Positions 16,831 through 24,469 of a stretch of DNA of 36,259 bases are shown piece by piece. The position numbers and the translations under genes are program-made. The stretch's first letter is position 1, and every line of letters starts with the position of its first letter. This stretch comes from Streptomyces sp. NRRL F-5123 (lineage in GTDB: Bacteria; Actinomycetota; Actinomycetes; Streptomycetales; Streptomycetaceae), in NCBI RefSeq assembly GCF_000721495.1, contig NZ_JOHY01000065.1:1-36259 (forward strand), written 5' to 3'. The notes under the pieces are model-generated. The model did no database searches, was not told the DNA's origin, and saw nothing but the letters and a program-made list of their open reading frames with translations.

Positions 16831-17541
16831 ATGCGTAAGAACTCGACGATGAAGAACCGCGCTGCCACCGTGACCCGTGGCCGTGTGGCCGTGGTGACCG
16901 GCGGGCTGCTCGCGGCGCTCGCGCTGGGCTCGACCGCAGCGTTCGCCGCCGGCGGCGCGCACGAGGCGGCGCCGGCTCCGGCCGCCGCGAGTGCCACCTC
17001 CGCCGCGGACGTCCTGCAGAAGCAGGCGACGGCGCAGAAGGACGCCGCCGCCCAGGCGACGGCGAAGGCCAAGGCCGACGCCGCGGCCAAGAAGAGCGCG
17101 GCCGTGAAGGCCGCCGCCGACCGCGCGAAGCGGATCGCCGGCTGGATGACCCCGACCGAGAAGTTCACGATCGGCGCGGGCTTCGCCAAGGCCGGCCCGC
17201 ACTGGGCGCACAAGCACTCCGGCCAGGACTTCGTCGTGCCGTCCGGTACCTCCGTCCGGGCCGCGCACACCGGCACCGTCGTGACGGCCGGCTGGGGCGG
17301 CGCCTACGGCAACAACATCGTGATCAAGCACGGCTCGCACCTGTACACCCAGTACGGCCACCTGTCGAAGATCGGCGTGCACGTGGGCGAGAAGGTCGTC
17401 ACCGGCGAGGAGATCGGCAAGTCCGGCTCCACCGGCAACTCGACCGGCCCGCACCTGCACTTCGAGGTCCGTACGACCCCGATCTACGGCTCCGCCGTCG
17501 AGCCGCTGCACTTCCTGCGGACCCACGGCGTGAACGTCTGA
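16831..17541 (+). CDS. Secreted M23-family metallopeptidase (peptidoglycan hydrolase)
   Basis: This 236-residue exported protein has a signal peptide: basic start MRKNSTMKNRAATVTRGR, hydrophobic core VAVVTGGLLAALALGSTAAF, and likely cleavage after AFA. An Ala/Lys-rich helical stretch (about residues 55-105, many AKA repeats) precedes the C-terminal peptidase M23 domain. Zinc ligands are seen in HKHSGQDFVVPSG (H-x3-D) and HLHFEVRT (HxH); the AHTGTVVTAGWGGAYGN stretch is standard. Such LytM-type enzymes cut peptide cross-bridges in the cell wall outside the membrane. The gene faces a TetR gene across a hairpin. Regulation may be through its structured leader. Confidence 0.93.
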   Translation: MRKNSTMKNRAATVTRGRVAVVTGGLLAALALGSTAAFAAGGAHEAAPAPAAASATSAADVLQKQATAQKDAAAQATAKAKADAAAKKSAAVKAAADRAKRIAGWMTPTEKFTIGAGFAKAGPHWAHKHSGQDFVVPSGTSVRAAHTGTVVTAGWGGAYGNNIVIKHGSHLYTQYGHLSKIGVHVGEKVVTGEEIGKSGSTGNSTGPHLHFEVRTTPIYGSAVEPLHFLRTHGVNV

Positions 17542-17557
17542 TCCGGGACGACACCTG

Positions 17558-17575
17558 CGGCGTGAAAGAACGCCG
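17558..17575. terminator. Hairpin between M23 peptidase and TetR genes
   Basis: The stem cggcgt/acgccg with loop gaaaga lies 17 bp after the peptidase stop and 28 bp before the convergent TetR stop. It is short but well placed for a bidirectional terminator. Confidence 0.5.
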
Positions 17576-17602
17576 ACACGCGTCAGCCGGGCGCGGGGCG
17601 GG

Positions 17603-18229
17603 TCAGCTCGTAAGAGTGCTGCCCGTCTCCGCCTGGGCGACGAGATCGAGGGCGACCTCGAGGATGGCCGCGCGCTTCTCCTCGGGGTCGCCCTCGACGT
17701 TCTGCATCACGAACATCCCCGCGTGCATCGAGAACAGCGCGGTGACGCTGCGCACCTGCGACGGCAGCGGCGCGCCCGGGTCCTTGAGCACGCCGCCGAG
17801 CGCGGACATGCTGGTCTTCATCCGCTCGCCGATGTTCAGGTCCCGGACGGTGGCCTGGTTCTCCTGGATGAAGCGGAAGAAGCTGAAGGACTTCCACAGG
17901 ATGTCGCTGTAGCGGCGCAGCAGCTCCTGCTTGGTGGCCAGCGTGCGCGGCTGTCCCTCCGCCCAGGCCACGAGCTCCTCGACGGGCCGCGCCAGGTCCT
18001 CGGCGATGCTGGTGATGATGTCTTCTTTGGTCTTGAAGTGGTAGTAGAGCGCCGCCTTCGTGACGTCGAGGCGTTCGGCGATCTCCCGCAGCGAGGTCTT
18101 CTCGTAGCCCTGCTCGGCGAACAGTTCCAGCGCGATCTGCTGGATGCGCCCCCGGGTGTCGCCCCGGCGCTGGTGCGCATGGGCGTGCGTGGGCGCGTGG
18201 GCGTGCTGCTCCTGCTGCGGTGTGCCCAT
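17603..18229 (-). CDS. TetR-family repressor, divergent from an MFS pump
   Basis: This 208-residue repressor has a helix-turn-helix at about residues 25-70 (IQQIALELFAEQGYEKTSLR, then DVTKAALYYHFKTKEDI), followed by a helical ligand-binding domain. The ATG at 18229 has ggagag upstream; the longer reading to 18295 was rejected. Residues 9-19 are HAHAPTHAHAH, five histidines ahead of the DNA-binding domain, which could bind a metal. The gene is divergent from a 14-TM DHA2 pump with a large inverted repeat between them. By analogy to QacR/TetR pairs it represses that pump and itself and is released by a pump substrate. The ligand is unknown. Confidence 0.93.
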   Translation of the reverse strand: MGTPQQEQHAHAPTHAHAHQRRGDTRGRIQQIALELFAEQGYEKTSLREIAERLDVTKAALYYHFKTKEDIITSIAEDLARPVEELVAWAEGQPRTLATKQELLRRYSDILWKSFSFFRFIQENQATVRDLNIGERMKTSMSALGGVLKDPGAPLPSQVRSVTALFSMHAGMFVMQNVEGDPEEKRAAILEVALDLVAQAETGSTLTS

Positions 18230-18321
18230 GGGGACCGTCGCTCTCCTGCTGTGTGACCCTCCGACGGGAGGGGGACGGGCTCGAAAGGCCCTCACGGTAG
18301 GGCCTGACTCCGAGGCTACGC

Positions 18322-18394
18322 ACTTACTTGACGCCCGGCTAGTAAGACCGTACCGTGCTCATACGACAATGTGCTAGCCGGGCGGCAAGTAAGT
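18322..18394. promoter_or_regulatory. Divergent promoter with paired 21-bp operator arms (TetR/MFS)
   Basis: The arms 18322-18342 and 18374-18394 are inverted copies with one mismatch in 21 bp, 31 bp apart; both contain acttacttg. Inside the left arm, ttgacg (18328-18333) with taccgt (18351-18356) at 17-bp spacing forms a good promoter for the MFS gene. Inside the right arm, ttgccg on the minus strand is a -35 candidate for tetR. A dimer bound at each arm would cover both -35 elements. Confidence 0.7.
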
Positions 18395-18438
18395 ACCGCT
18401 GAACCACCGCCCTCGTCATGGGGGAGAAACCACCGGTC

Positions 18439-20055
18439 ATGTCCCAGACCGAATCCGCCACACCCTCCGCATCCGGGCCGCTGCCCGCAGGTGCCGGAGC
18501 GGACGGCAAGGAGAGCGGGCCCCGCCAGCGCAGTGTGCGCGTGGTGATGGGCGGCCTGCTGATCGCGATGCTGCTGGCGATGCTCGACAACATGATTGTC
18601 GGCACCGCGATGCCGACGATCGTCGGCGAGCTCGGCGGCCTCGACCATCTCGCGTGGGTCGTCACGGCCTACACCCTGGCCACGGCCGCCTCCACCCCCA
18701 TCTGGGGCAAGCTCGGCGACATGTACGGCCGCAAGGGCATCTTCCTGACCTCGATCGTGCTGTTCCTGATCGGCTCGGCCGCCTCCGGCGCCGCCCAGTC
18801 GATGGACCAGCTGATCGCCTTCCGGGCTTTCCAGGGCCTGGGCGCGGGCGGTCTGATGGTCGGCGTCATGGCCATCATCGGCGAGCTGATACCGCCGCGG
18901 GAGCGCGGCAAGTACCAGGGCATGATCGCCGGCGTCATGGCCATCGCCATGATCGGCGGCCCGCTCGTCGGCGGCTCCATCACCGACAACTGGGGATGGC
19001 GCTGGAGCTTCTACATCAACCTGCCGATCGGCGCGGTCGCCCTCGCCGTCGTCACGACGGTGCTGCACCTGCCGAAGAAGCGCAGCCAGGGCCGGATCGA
19101 CTACCTCGGCGGCGCGCTGCTGACGGTCTCCATCACCTCGCTGGTGCTGCTGACCACCTGGGGCGGTACCGAGTACGCCTGGGGCTCCGTCCAGATCATC
19201 GGCCTGCTGGTGATCGGCCTGGCCACGCTCGCGGCCTTCGTCTGGTCCCAGACCCGCGCCCCCGAGCCGATCATGCCGTTGCGGATCTTCCGCAACGCGA
19301 ACTTCTCGCTCATCTCCGTGGTCGGCTTCCTCGTCGGCTTCACGATGTTCGGCGCGATGACCTTCCTGCCGCTGTACCAGCAGACCGTGCAGGGCGCGTC
19401 CGCGACCAACTCCGGCCTGCTGCTGCTCCCGATGCTGCTCGCGATGATGGCCGTCTCGATGGTCGCCGGCCGCGTCACGACGTCGACCGGCCGCTACAAG
19501 ATCTTCCCGATCGTCGGCGGCGGGCTCATCACCGTCGGCCTGGTGCTGCTGTCCACGATGGGCGTCCACACCACGCGCTTCACGTCCGGCCTGTACATGG
19601 CGGTGCTCGGCGCGGGCATGGGCTTCATCATGCAGATCACCATGCTGATCGCGCAGAACAGCGTGGAGATGCGGGACATCGGCGTCGGCTCGTCGTCGGC
19701 GACCCTCTTCCGCACGATCGGCGGCTCCTTCGGCGTCTCCCTCTTCGGCGCGCTCTTCTCGCACAAGGTGCAGCACTCCATGGAGTCCGCGCCGGGCGGT
19801 GCGGCGGCGATGAAGGGCGGGGCCCAGCTGGACCCGGCGACGATCGCGAAGTTCCCGGCGGACCTGAAGGACGCGTACTTCCACGCGGTGTCGTCCGGTA
19901 CGCACACGGTCTTCCTGTGGGGCGCGATCGTGAGCGTCCTCGGCTTCGTGGCCGCCTGGTTCCTGGTCGAGACCCCGCTGCGCGGCGGGCCGGGCGCCAA
20001 GCCGGCGGCCGCCTCCGAGCCGGAGGACGAGCCGCTGCTGGCCGACGCGCTCTGA
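18439..20055 (+). CDS. DHA2-family 14-TM MFS drug exporter
   Basis: This 538-residue integral membrane protein is a proton-driven drug exporter of the 14-helix DHA2 group. After a ~35-residue cytoplasmic tail the first helix is VVMGGLLIAMLLAMLDNMIV, containing the LDNMIVGTAMPTI form of motif D1. Motif A is GKLGDMYGRKGIF, motif B lies in FRAFQGLGAGG, and motif C in IGGPLVGGSITD. The C terminus is acidic (SEPEDEPLL). I prefer the ATG at 18439 over 18418 because ggggag at 18421-18426 then serves as ribosome binding site. The divergent TetR gene and the paired operator suggest induction by a substrate. Confidence 0.93.
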   Translation: MSQTESATPSASGPLPAGAGADGKESGPRQRSVRVVMGGLLIAMLLAMLDNMIVGTAMPTIVGELGGLDHLAWVVTAYTLATAASTPIWGKLGDMYGRKGIFLTSIVLFLIGSAASGAAQSMDQLIAFRAFQGLGAGGLMVGVMAIIGELIPPRERGKYQGMIAGVMAIAMIGGPLVGGSITDNWGWRWSFYINLPIGAVALAVVTTVLHLPKKRSQGRIDYLGGALLTVSITSLVLLTTWGGTEYAWGSVQIIGLLVIGLATLAAFVWSQTRAPEPIMPLRIFRNANFSLISVVGFLVGFTMFGAMTFLPLYQQTVQGASATNSGLLLLPMLLAMMAVSMVAGRVTTSTGRYKIFPIVGGGLITVGLVLLSTMGVHTTRFTSGLYMAVLGAGMGFIMQITMLIAQNSVEMRDIGVGSSSATLFRTIGGSFGVSLFGALFSHKVQHSMESAPGGAAAMKGGAQLDPATIAKFPADLKDAYFHAVSSGTHTVFLWGAIVSVLGFVAAWFLVETPLRGGPGAKPAAASEPEDEPLLADAL

Positions 20056-20092
20056 GTTCTCTTACGGGCATGAGCCCCCGTCAACGGGTACG

Positions 20093-20125
20093 AGCCCCCG
20101 TCCGCCTTCCCGGCGGGCGGGGGCT
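20093..20125 (+). terminator. Terminator after the DHA2 exporter gene
   Basis: The arm agcccccgtccgcc pairs with ggcgggcgggggct with a single G-T wobble, and ctt follows. A direct repeat of the word gagcccccgt lies just upstream at 20072-20081. Confidence 0.75.
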
Positions 20126-20211
20126 CTTCCCTGTCCGGGGGCCTACCGGGCGGTGAAGGCGGCGCCGCCCGGCGGCGTACGGCTTCGTCCGGCGACGCCT
20201 GAGGGCCAGGG

Positions 20212-20985
20212 TCAGCCGGCGATGGCGCGGGCGTACGCGGCCGGGTTGTCGAACATGACGCAGTGCCCGGCCTCCGGGACGCTCACGACCTCCACGCCCG
20301 CGGCCTCCAAGCCCGGCCGGTCCACCCACTCCTCGCCGGAGCGCTCGCCCACCAGGTAGGTGCGGGGGACGGCCGTCAGGGATTCGAGCATCTTGCGCAT
20401 CGTCGGCTCCGTGCCGCGGACCAGGGCGGTGGCGGTGCGGTGCAGCGCGAGCGGGTCCGAGGTGCGCATGGTGGCCGCCCAGAGCCAGCCGACGCGCTCC
20501 AGCGTGGCCGCGAAGCCGCCGCCGTGCACGAACTCCTCCTCCGTCCAGCTCGCGATCGCGCTGCTGTCCTCCGTGGCCTCCGGCGGGGCGGGGTCGAGGT
20601 TCGCCTCCGCGAGCACCAGCCGGGAGACCAGCTCCGGCCTGCGGTAGGCCAGCACGATCGCGACCGCGCCGCCCATGCTGTGCCCGACGATCTCCGCGCC
20701 CCGCACGCCCGCCGCGTCCAGCACGCACGCGAGCGCGTCCGCGTGGTCCTCCAGGGAGTAGCCGAAGTCGGCGGGCCGGTCGCTGAGCCCGAAGCCCGGC
20801 AGGTCGACGAAGAGGGTGCGACGCCCGGCGAGCAGCGGGTCGGCGCTGAGGTGCGCGGTGTAGGCGCCCGAGGAGGCGCCGAGCCCGTGCACGTGGACCC
20901 GCGCGGGCCCGTGCCCCTCCCGCTGCCCCGGGGTCTCCGTCCACCGGATGTGGGCGCCGCCGGTGCCGAAGCGTGTCTGACGCAT
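20212..20985 (-). CDS. Alpha/beta-fold hydrolase
   Basis: This 257-residue cytoplasmic hydrolase is of the alpha/beta superfamily. The oxyanion loop is VHVHGLGASSGAY, the nucleophile elbow is EIVGHSMGGAVAIVL with the catalytic Ser in GHSMG, and the catalytic His is in VPEAGHCVMFDNP near the C terminus. A DLPGFGLSDRP segment after strand 4 is typical of esterase or haloperoxidase-like members. The ATG at 20985 has aaggag upstream. It is divergent from a PadR-family gene with a perfect palindrome between, so the two probably form a regulated pair. The substrate cannot be inferred. Confidence 0.9.
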   Translation of the reverse strand: MRQTRFGTGGAHIRWTETPGQREGHGPARVHVHGLGASSGAYTAHLSADPLLAGRRTLFVDLPGFGLSDRPADFGYSLEDHADALACVLDAAGVRGAEIVGHSMGGAVAIVLAYRRPELVSRLVLAEANLDPAPPEATEDSSAIASWTEEEFVHGGGFAATLERVGWLWAATMRTSDPLALHRTATALVRGTEPTMRKMLESLTAVPRTYLVGERSGEEWVDRPGLEAAGVEVVSVPEAGHCVMFDNPAAYARAIAG

Positions 20986-21022
20986 GTGCCTGCTCCTTCG
21001 CTCGCGTGTTCGCGTCGCTCAC

Positions 21023-21044
21023 CATACATCGTCAACGATGTATG
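21023..21044. promoter_or_regulatory. Perfect 22-bp palindrome, likely PadR operator
   Basis: The 10-bp arms catacatcgt and acgatgtatg surround the 2-bp centre ca, between the divergent hydrolase and padR genes. The atgta(t)/(a)tacat outer words are like known PadR-type boxes. On the minus strand, ttgacg in the centre could be a -35 element for the hydrolase gene, so binding would block it. Confidence 0.75.
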
Positions 21045-21083
21045 TCGCTGTCGAGTTACCTCTCCGTGGGGGACAATGGCCCG

Positions 21084-21620
21084 ATGCTGGAACTCGCGAT
21101 CCTCGGCTTCCTCCACGAGGAGCCGCTGCACGGCTACGACCTGCGGCGCCGGATCGCCGCGCTGAGCGGCCACGTCAAGCCGGTGGCGGAGAGCACGCTC
21201 TACCCGGCGATCAAGCGGCTGGAGCAGGCAGGTCTGCTGAGCCGCACCCCCCAGCCCGGAGCGGCGGCGGCCCCCCGCCACGTCCTGAGCCTCACCGACG
21301 AGGGCCGGGCGGACCTCTTCCGCCGCCTGGCGGAGCCCGCGGAGGGCGACATCACCAACGAGAACCGCTGGTTCACCGTCCTGGCCTTCCTCCGCCACCT
21401 CCCCGACCCCGCGGCCCAGGCCGCCGTCCTCCGCCGCCGCCTCGCCTTCCTCGAAACCCCGTCGAGCTTCTTCCACGACGCTTCGGGCCCCCAGCGCGCC
21501 GAGGACATGCCCGACCCCTTCCGCCGCGGCGTCCTCCTCATCGCCCGAGCGACGACCAAGGCCGAACTGGCGTGGCTCCACGAGACGCTGGAGTCCCTGG
21601 ACGCGGCGTCCCCCCGATAA
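21084..21620 (+). CDS. PadR-family transcriptional regulator
   Basis: This 178-residue regulator has the PadR winged helix at the very N terminus (MLELAILGFLHEEPLHGYDL, then STLYPAIKRLEQAGLL and the wing with HVLSLTDEGR). A C-terminal helical dimerisation domain of the Vir_act_alpha type (NRWFTVLAFLRHLPDPAAQA) follows. The ATG at 21084 is preceded by gggggac at 21067-21073. The hexamer gacaat ending 6 nt upstream would also allow a leaderless start. The palindrome at 21023-21044 is the likely operator, through which it would control the divergent hydrolase gene and itself. The inducer is unknown. Confidence 0.92.
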   Translation: MLELAILGFLHEEPLHGYDLRRRIAALSGHVKPVAESTLYPAIKRLEQAGLLSRTPQPGAAAAPRHVLSLTDEGRADLFRRLAEPAEGDITNENRWFTVLAFLRHLPDPAAQAAVLRRRLAFLETPSSFFHDASGPQRAEDMPDPFRRGVLLIARATTKAELAWLHETLESLDAASPR

Positions 21621-21688
21621 CGCCTGGCCCGCCCACCCGGCGAACGGCTACGGTGCGGATGCCCCGGCCCCCCTCGAAAGCACCCCTG

Positions 21689-22042
21689 ATGACCGCCACC
21701 CCCGCGACCACGACCCTCTGGCGCCCCACGGGCCCGGCCGAACTCGACCTCGTCCGCGCCCTGGCCTGGCGCGCCTGGCCGCCCCGCCTCCCCGAGCAGC
21801 CGATCTTCTACCCCGTGCTGAACGAGGAGTACGCGATCACGATCGCCCGCGACTGGAACGTCAAGCACGACGGCGCGGGTTACGTCACCCGCTTCGAGGT
21901 CGCGTCGGATTTCCTCACCCGCTACCCCGTCCAGCAGGCGGGAGGCCGGACGATTCTGGAGCTGTGGGTCCCGGCGGAGGAGCTGGACGACTTCAACGCG
22001 CACATCGTGGGCGAGATCCAGGTGGTGCACGAATTCCACTGA
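21689..22042 (+). CDS. Conserved hypothetical protein (117 aa)
   Basis: This small soluble protein has clear sequence character: LWRPTGPAELDLVRALAWRAWPPRLPEQPIF-type opening, then YPVLNEEYAITIARDWNVKH, GYVTRFEVASDFLTRYP and ILELWVPAEELDDFNAHIVG. It is rich in Trp and aromatic residues and ends VVHEFH. No catalytic motif, signal peptide or membrane segment is visible. The ATG at 21689 has gaaag 8 nt ahead; another in-frame ATG at 21659 follows tacggt and cannot be excluded. It lies 68 bp after padR in the same direction. Codon use is normal for the region and I regard it as a real gene of unknown function. Confidence 0.75.
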   Translation: MTATPATTTLWRPTGPAELDLVRALAWRAWPPRLPEQPIFYPVLNEEYAITIARDWNVKHDGAGYVTRFEVASDFLTRYPVQQAGGRTILELWVPAEELDDFNAHIVGEIQVVHEFH

Positions 22043-22043
22043 G

Positions 22044-22061
22044 GGGGCGTTGTCACGCCCC
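22044..22061. terminator. Short hairpin between convergent genes
   Basis: The stem ggggcg/cgcccc with loop ttgtca starts right after the stop of the 117-aa protein gene and lies 42 bp before the stop of the convergent HxlR gene. Confidence 0.5.
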
Positions 22062-22102
22062 TGGGGGTTGCCGCCTTTGCGTGCCTTCGTCCTGCGGGGG
22101 CC

Positions 22103-22576
22103 TCAGGGTCTGCGTACGTGGGTGGTCTCGGCGGTGAGGTCTGTCCCGTCCCCGGTCGTGGGGGTGAAGGCGGGGACGGGGGTGCCGTCGGCGTCGACCA
22201 GGGCGGAGCGGGGTTCGCCGGGGGCGAAGGCGTGGTGTTCGCCCCACTGGCGCAGGGTGAGGATGACGGGGAAGAGGGCCCGGCCCGCGTCGGTGAGGAC
22301 GTACTCCTGGCGGCGGCCGGACGACGCGGTGCGCTGGGTCAGGAGCCCGTGGGCGGTGAGCTTGCGGAGGCGGTCGGCGAGGATGTTGCGGGCGATGCCG
22401 GTGCGGCGCTGGAACTCGGTGAACGCCCGGGCCCCGTCCATCGCGTCGCGGATGACGAGCAGGCTCCACCGGTCGCCGACCAGGTCGAGCGTGCGGGCGA
22501 CGGGGCATTCCGGGTCGGTCCAGTCGACCTCGGGCCGGTCGGGGAGCGCGGCGGGCGCGCCGTCGTCGCCGTTCAT
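22103..22576 (-). CDS. HxlR-family transcriptional regulator
   Basis: This 157-residue regulator has the HxlR winged helix: PECPVARTLDLVGDRWSLLV with the family cysteine (often redox- or electrophile-reactive), FTEFQRRTGIARNILADRL, and the wing RRQEYVLTDAGRALFPVI. The C-terminal ~40 residues are Pro/Thr-rich and unlike a known domain. The ATG at 22576 has gggagg five bases ahead; the longer reading to 22672 crosses the promoter region. It is divergent from an MFS gene and likely controls it. Its DNA site may be the symmetric atcggt/accgat element at 22626-22648. Confidence 0.9.
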   Translation of the reverse strand: MNGDDGAPAALPDRPEVDWTDPECPVARTLDLVGDRWSLLVIRDAMDGARAFTEFQRRTGIARNILADRLRKLTAHGLLTQRTASSGRRQEYVLTDAGRALFPVILTLRQWGEHHAFAPGEPRSALVDADGTPVPAFTPTTGDGTDLTAETTHVRRP

Positions 22577-22592
22577 GACACCTCCCAATGAG

Positions 22593-22648
22593 TTGCGGAT
22601 CAAAACCATCATGCCGTACCGTCCAATCGGTTTCAATTTGCTACCGAT
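22593..22648. promoter_or_regulatory. Divergent promoter and candidate HxlR operator
   Basis: For the MFS gene, ttgcgg (22593-22598) and taccgt (22617-22622) with an 18-bp spacer form a promoter. Directly downstream lies atcggt (22626-22631) paired with accgat (22643-22648). On the minus strand, ttgaaa (complement of 22632-22637) and catgat (complement of 22609-22614) at 17 bp form a promoter for the HxlR gene, with its -35 inside the symmetric element. Confidence 0.6.
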
Positions 22649-22664
22649 AGGGGGTGCGGGGGCG

Positions 22665-23870
22665 ATGACCACATGGCGGCGCCTGCTGCTCGCGACGGTG
22701 TGCGGCGTGGCCGTGGCCGCCGTCTACGCCGCACAGCCGGTCCTCGGGCCGATGGGGCGCGACCTCGGCGTACCGGCGGGCCGCACCGGCTGGATCGTCG
22801 CGGTCGGCCAGTTCGGCTACCTGGCCGGACTCGTGCTGCTCGTGCCGCTCGGCGATGTCGTGGCCGACCGGCGCCGGCTGATCGCCGTGCACCTGGCCGC
22901 CACCGCGGCGGGCGCGGTCCTCACGGCCGCGGCGCCCGCCGCGTGGGCGGCGTTCGCCGGGCTCGCGACGGCCGGGACGTTCGCGGTCGTGGTGCAGACG
23001 ACGGTCGCCTACGCCGCGTCCCTCTCGCCTCCCGCCGAACGCGGCCGGACCATCGGCGTCGTGACCTCGGGCGTCGTCGTCGGCATCCTGGGCGCGCGCG
23101 TCGTCGCGGGCGTGCTCGCCCAGGTCTGGAGCTGGCGGAGCGTCTACGCCGTGCTCGCGGCGCTGTCGCTGGGGCTCGCGGGCCTCGTCCTCGGCTGCCT
23201 GCCCGCCGAGCACCGGTCCCGCCGTGCCACGGACTACGCGGGCTACGCGGGCGCGGTCGCCGCGCTCGGCGGGCTGTTCACGCAGCGGCTCTTCCTGACC
23301 CGCGGGCTCATCGCGTTCTTCGTCTTCGCCTCGTTCGGCACGCTGTGGAGCGGGCTGTCGCTGCCGCTCGCGGACGCCCCCTGGCACCTGGGCGAGAGCC
23401 GGATCGGCCTGTTCGGCGTCCTCGGCCTCGCGGGTGCGCTCGGCGCGGCCCGCGCGGGACGGTGGGCCGACGCCGGGCGCGCAACGCCCGTCACCGGGCT
23501 CGCACTCGCGCTGCTCATCGCCTCCTGGGCGGCGATCGCGCGGCTGCCGTCGTCGCTGTGGCCGCTCGCCGCGGGGATCGTGCTGCTCGACTTCGCCGTG
23601 CAGGCCGTGCACGTGAGCAACCAGCACCTGCTCACCGCCGCGCACCCGGACCGCCTCAGCGGCGTCATCGGCGCATACATGGTCTTCTACGCGCTCGGCT
23701 CCGCCCTCGGCGCCGCCGCGACCACCACCGTCTACGGCGCCCACGGCTGGGCGGGATCCAGCCTCCTCGGGGCCGCCTTCGCGACCTGCGCGCCGGCCGT
23801 GTGGGCGATCGGCGGGCTCCGTCAGTCCCAGCCGCGGATCGTGAGGGACGGGGGAGAGGACGCCAGGTAG
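22665..23870 (+). CDS. 12-TM MFS transporter
   Basis: This 401-residue membrane transporter begins MTTWRRLLLATVCGVAVAAV and has about 12 hydrophobic segments, with LLVPLGDVVADRRRLIAVH matching motif A (GD-x-x-x-D-R-R-x). The general look (YAAQPVLGPMGRDLGVPAG near helix 1) is of the YnfM/arabinose-efflux-like group of exporters. The ATG at 22665 was chosen since it directly precedes the first helix; aggggg lies about 11 nt upstream. It is divergent from the HxlR gene, suggesting that export is switched on by a reactive or toxic compound. The last 49 bp overlap the 3' end of the convergent NUDIX gene. Confidence 0.9.
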   Translation: MTTWRRLLLATVCGVAVAAVYAAQPVLGPMGRDLGVPAGRTGWIVAVGQFGYLAGLVLLVPLGDVVADRRRLIAVHLAATAAGAVLTAAAPAAWAAFAGLATAGTFAVVVQTTVAYAASLSPPAERGRTIGVVTSGVVVGILGARVVAGVLAQVWSWRSVYAVLAALSLGLAGLVLGCLPAEHRSRRATDYAGYAGAVAALGGLFTQRLFLTRGLIAFFVFASFGTLWSGLSLPLADAPWHLGESRIGLFGVLGLAGALGAARAGRWADAGRATPVTGLALALLIASWAAIARLPSSLWPLAAGIVLLDFAVQAVHVSNQHLLTAAHPDRLSGVIGAYMVFYALGSALGAAATTTVYGAHGWAGSSLLGAAFATCAPAVWAIGGLRQSQPRIVRDGGEDAR

Positions 23871-24313
23871 GAGGTCAGGGCGGTGGAGGAGGAGGGGACG
23901 AAGGGGGTGGGGAGGGCGGTCACCGGGGTCCAGGTGACCGTGGAGTGCTTGGCGGGCTCGCGGTTCTCCGCGGTGCCGGACCAGGCGGTGGTCGAGAAGA
24001 CGACCGTCACGAAGCCGTTGGGGGACTCGACGCCCCACGCGCCGTGGATGACGTGGGCCAGGCGGAGGGACTCGGGAGCGGCCACCAGGCCCGTCTCCTC
24101 GTGGAGTTCGCGGACCGCGGTGGTCGTGACGGGCTCGCCGGGGTCGGACTTGCCGCAGGGGAGGTCCCAGTGGCCCGGCGCGAACTTCGCGTGGTCGCCG
24201 CGGCGGATGAGCAGGACGCGGTCCGCCGCACGGTCGTGGACGATGACGGCCGCCGCGAGCAGGGTCATCGCGGACAGCGCGGGCGGGAGCGGGGCGGGGC
24301 GGGGGGCGGTCAC
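23822..24313 (-). CDS. NUDIX hydrolase
   Basis: This 163-residue cytoplasmic enzyme hydrolyses a nucleoside diphosphate linked to another group. The NUDIX box is complete: G-K-S-D-P-G-E-PVTTTAV-RE-L-HEE-TG (GX5EX7REUXEEXGU), at about residues 58-80. The region before it, LLAAAVIVHDRAADRVLLIR, is the usual first strands. I chose the GTG at 24313 because ggagg lies 5 bp ahead; the ATG at 24373 would add a proline-rich tail. The 3' end overlaps the MFS gene by 49 bp in antisense. The substrate (oxidised dNTP, NDP-sugar or similar) is not evident. Confidence 0.88.
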   Translation of the reverse strand: MTAPRPAPLPPALSAMTLLAAAVIVHDRAADRVLLIRRGDHAKFAPGHWDLPCGKSDPGEPVTTTAVRELHEETGLVAAPESLRLAHVIHGAWGVESPNGFVTVVFSTTAWSGTAENREPAKHSTVTWTPVTALPTPFVPSSSTALTSYLASSPPSLTIRGWD

Positions 24314-24469
24314 GGGGCCTCCGGGAGGATGCGGGTCACCAGGCGGGTGCGGGCTTCTCCGTTCATAGCTCATGGCTATGACAGCAGGTATTGGACCGCC
24401 GCGAGAGGCCGCCCGAGGATGACGGGACGGGCCCGGATCCGCGGGCCCGTCACGGCGAAGGGGAGTGCC

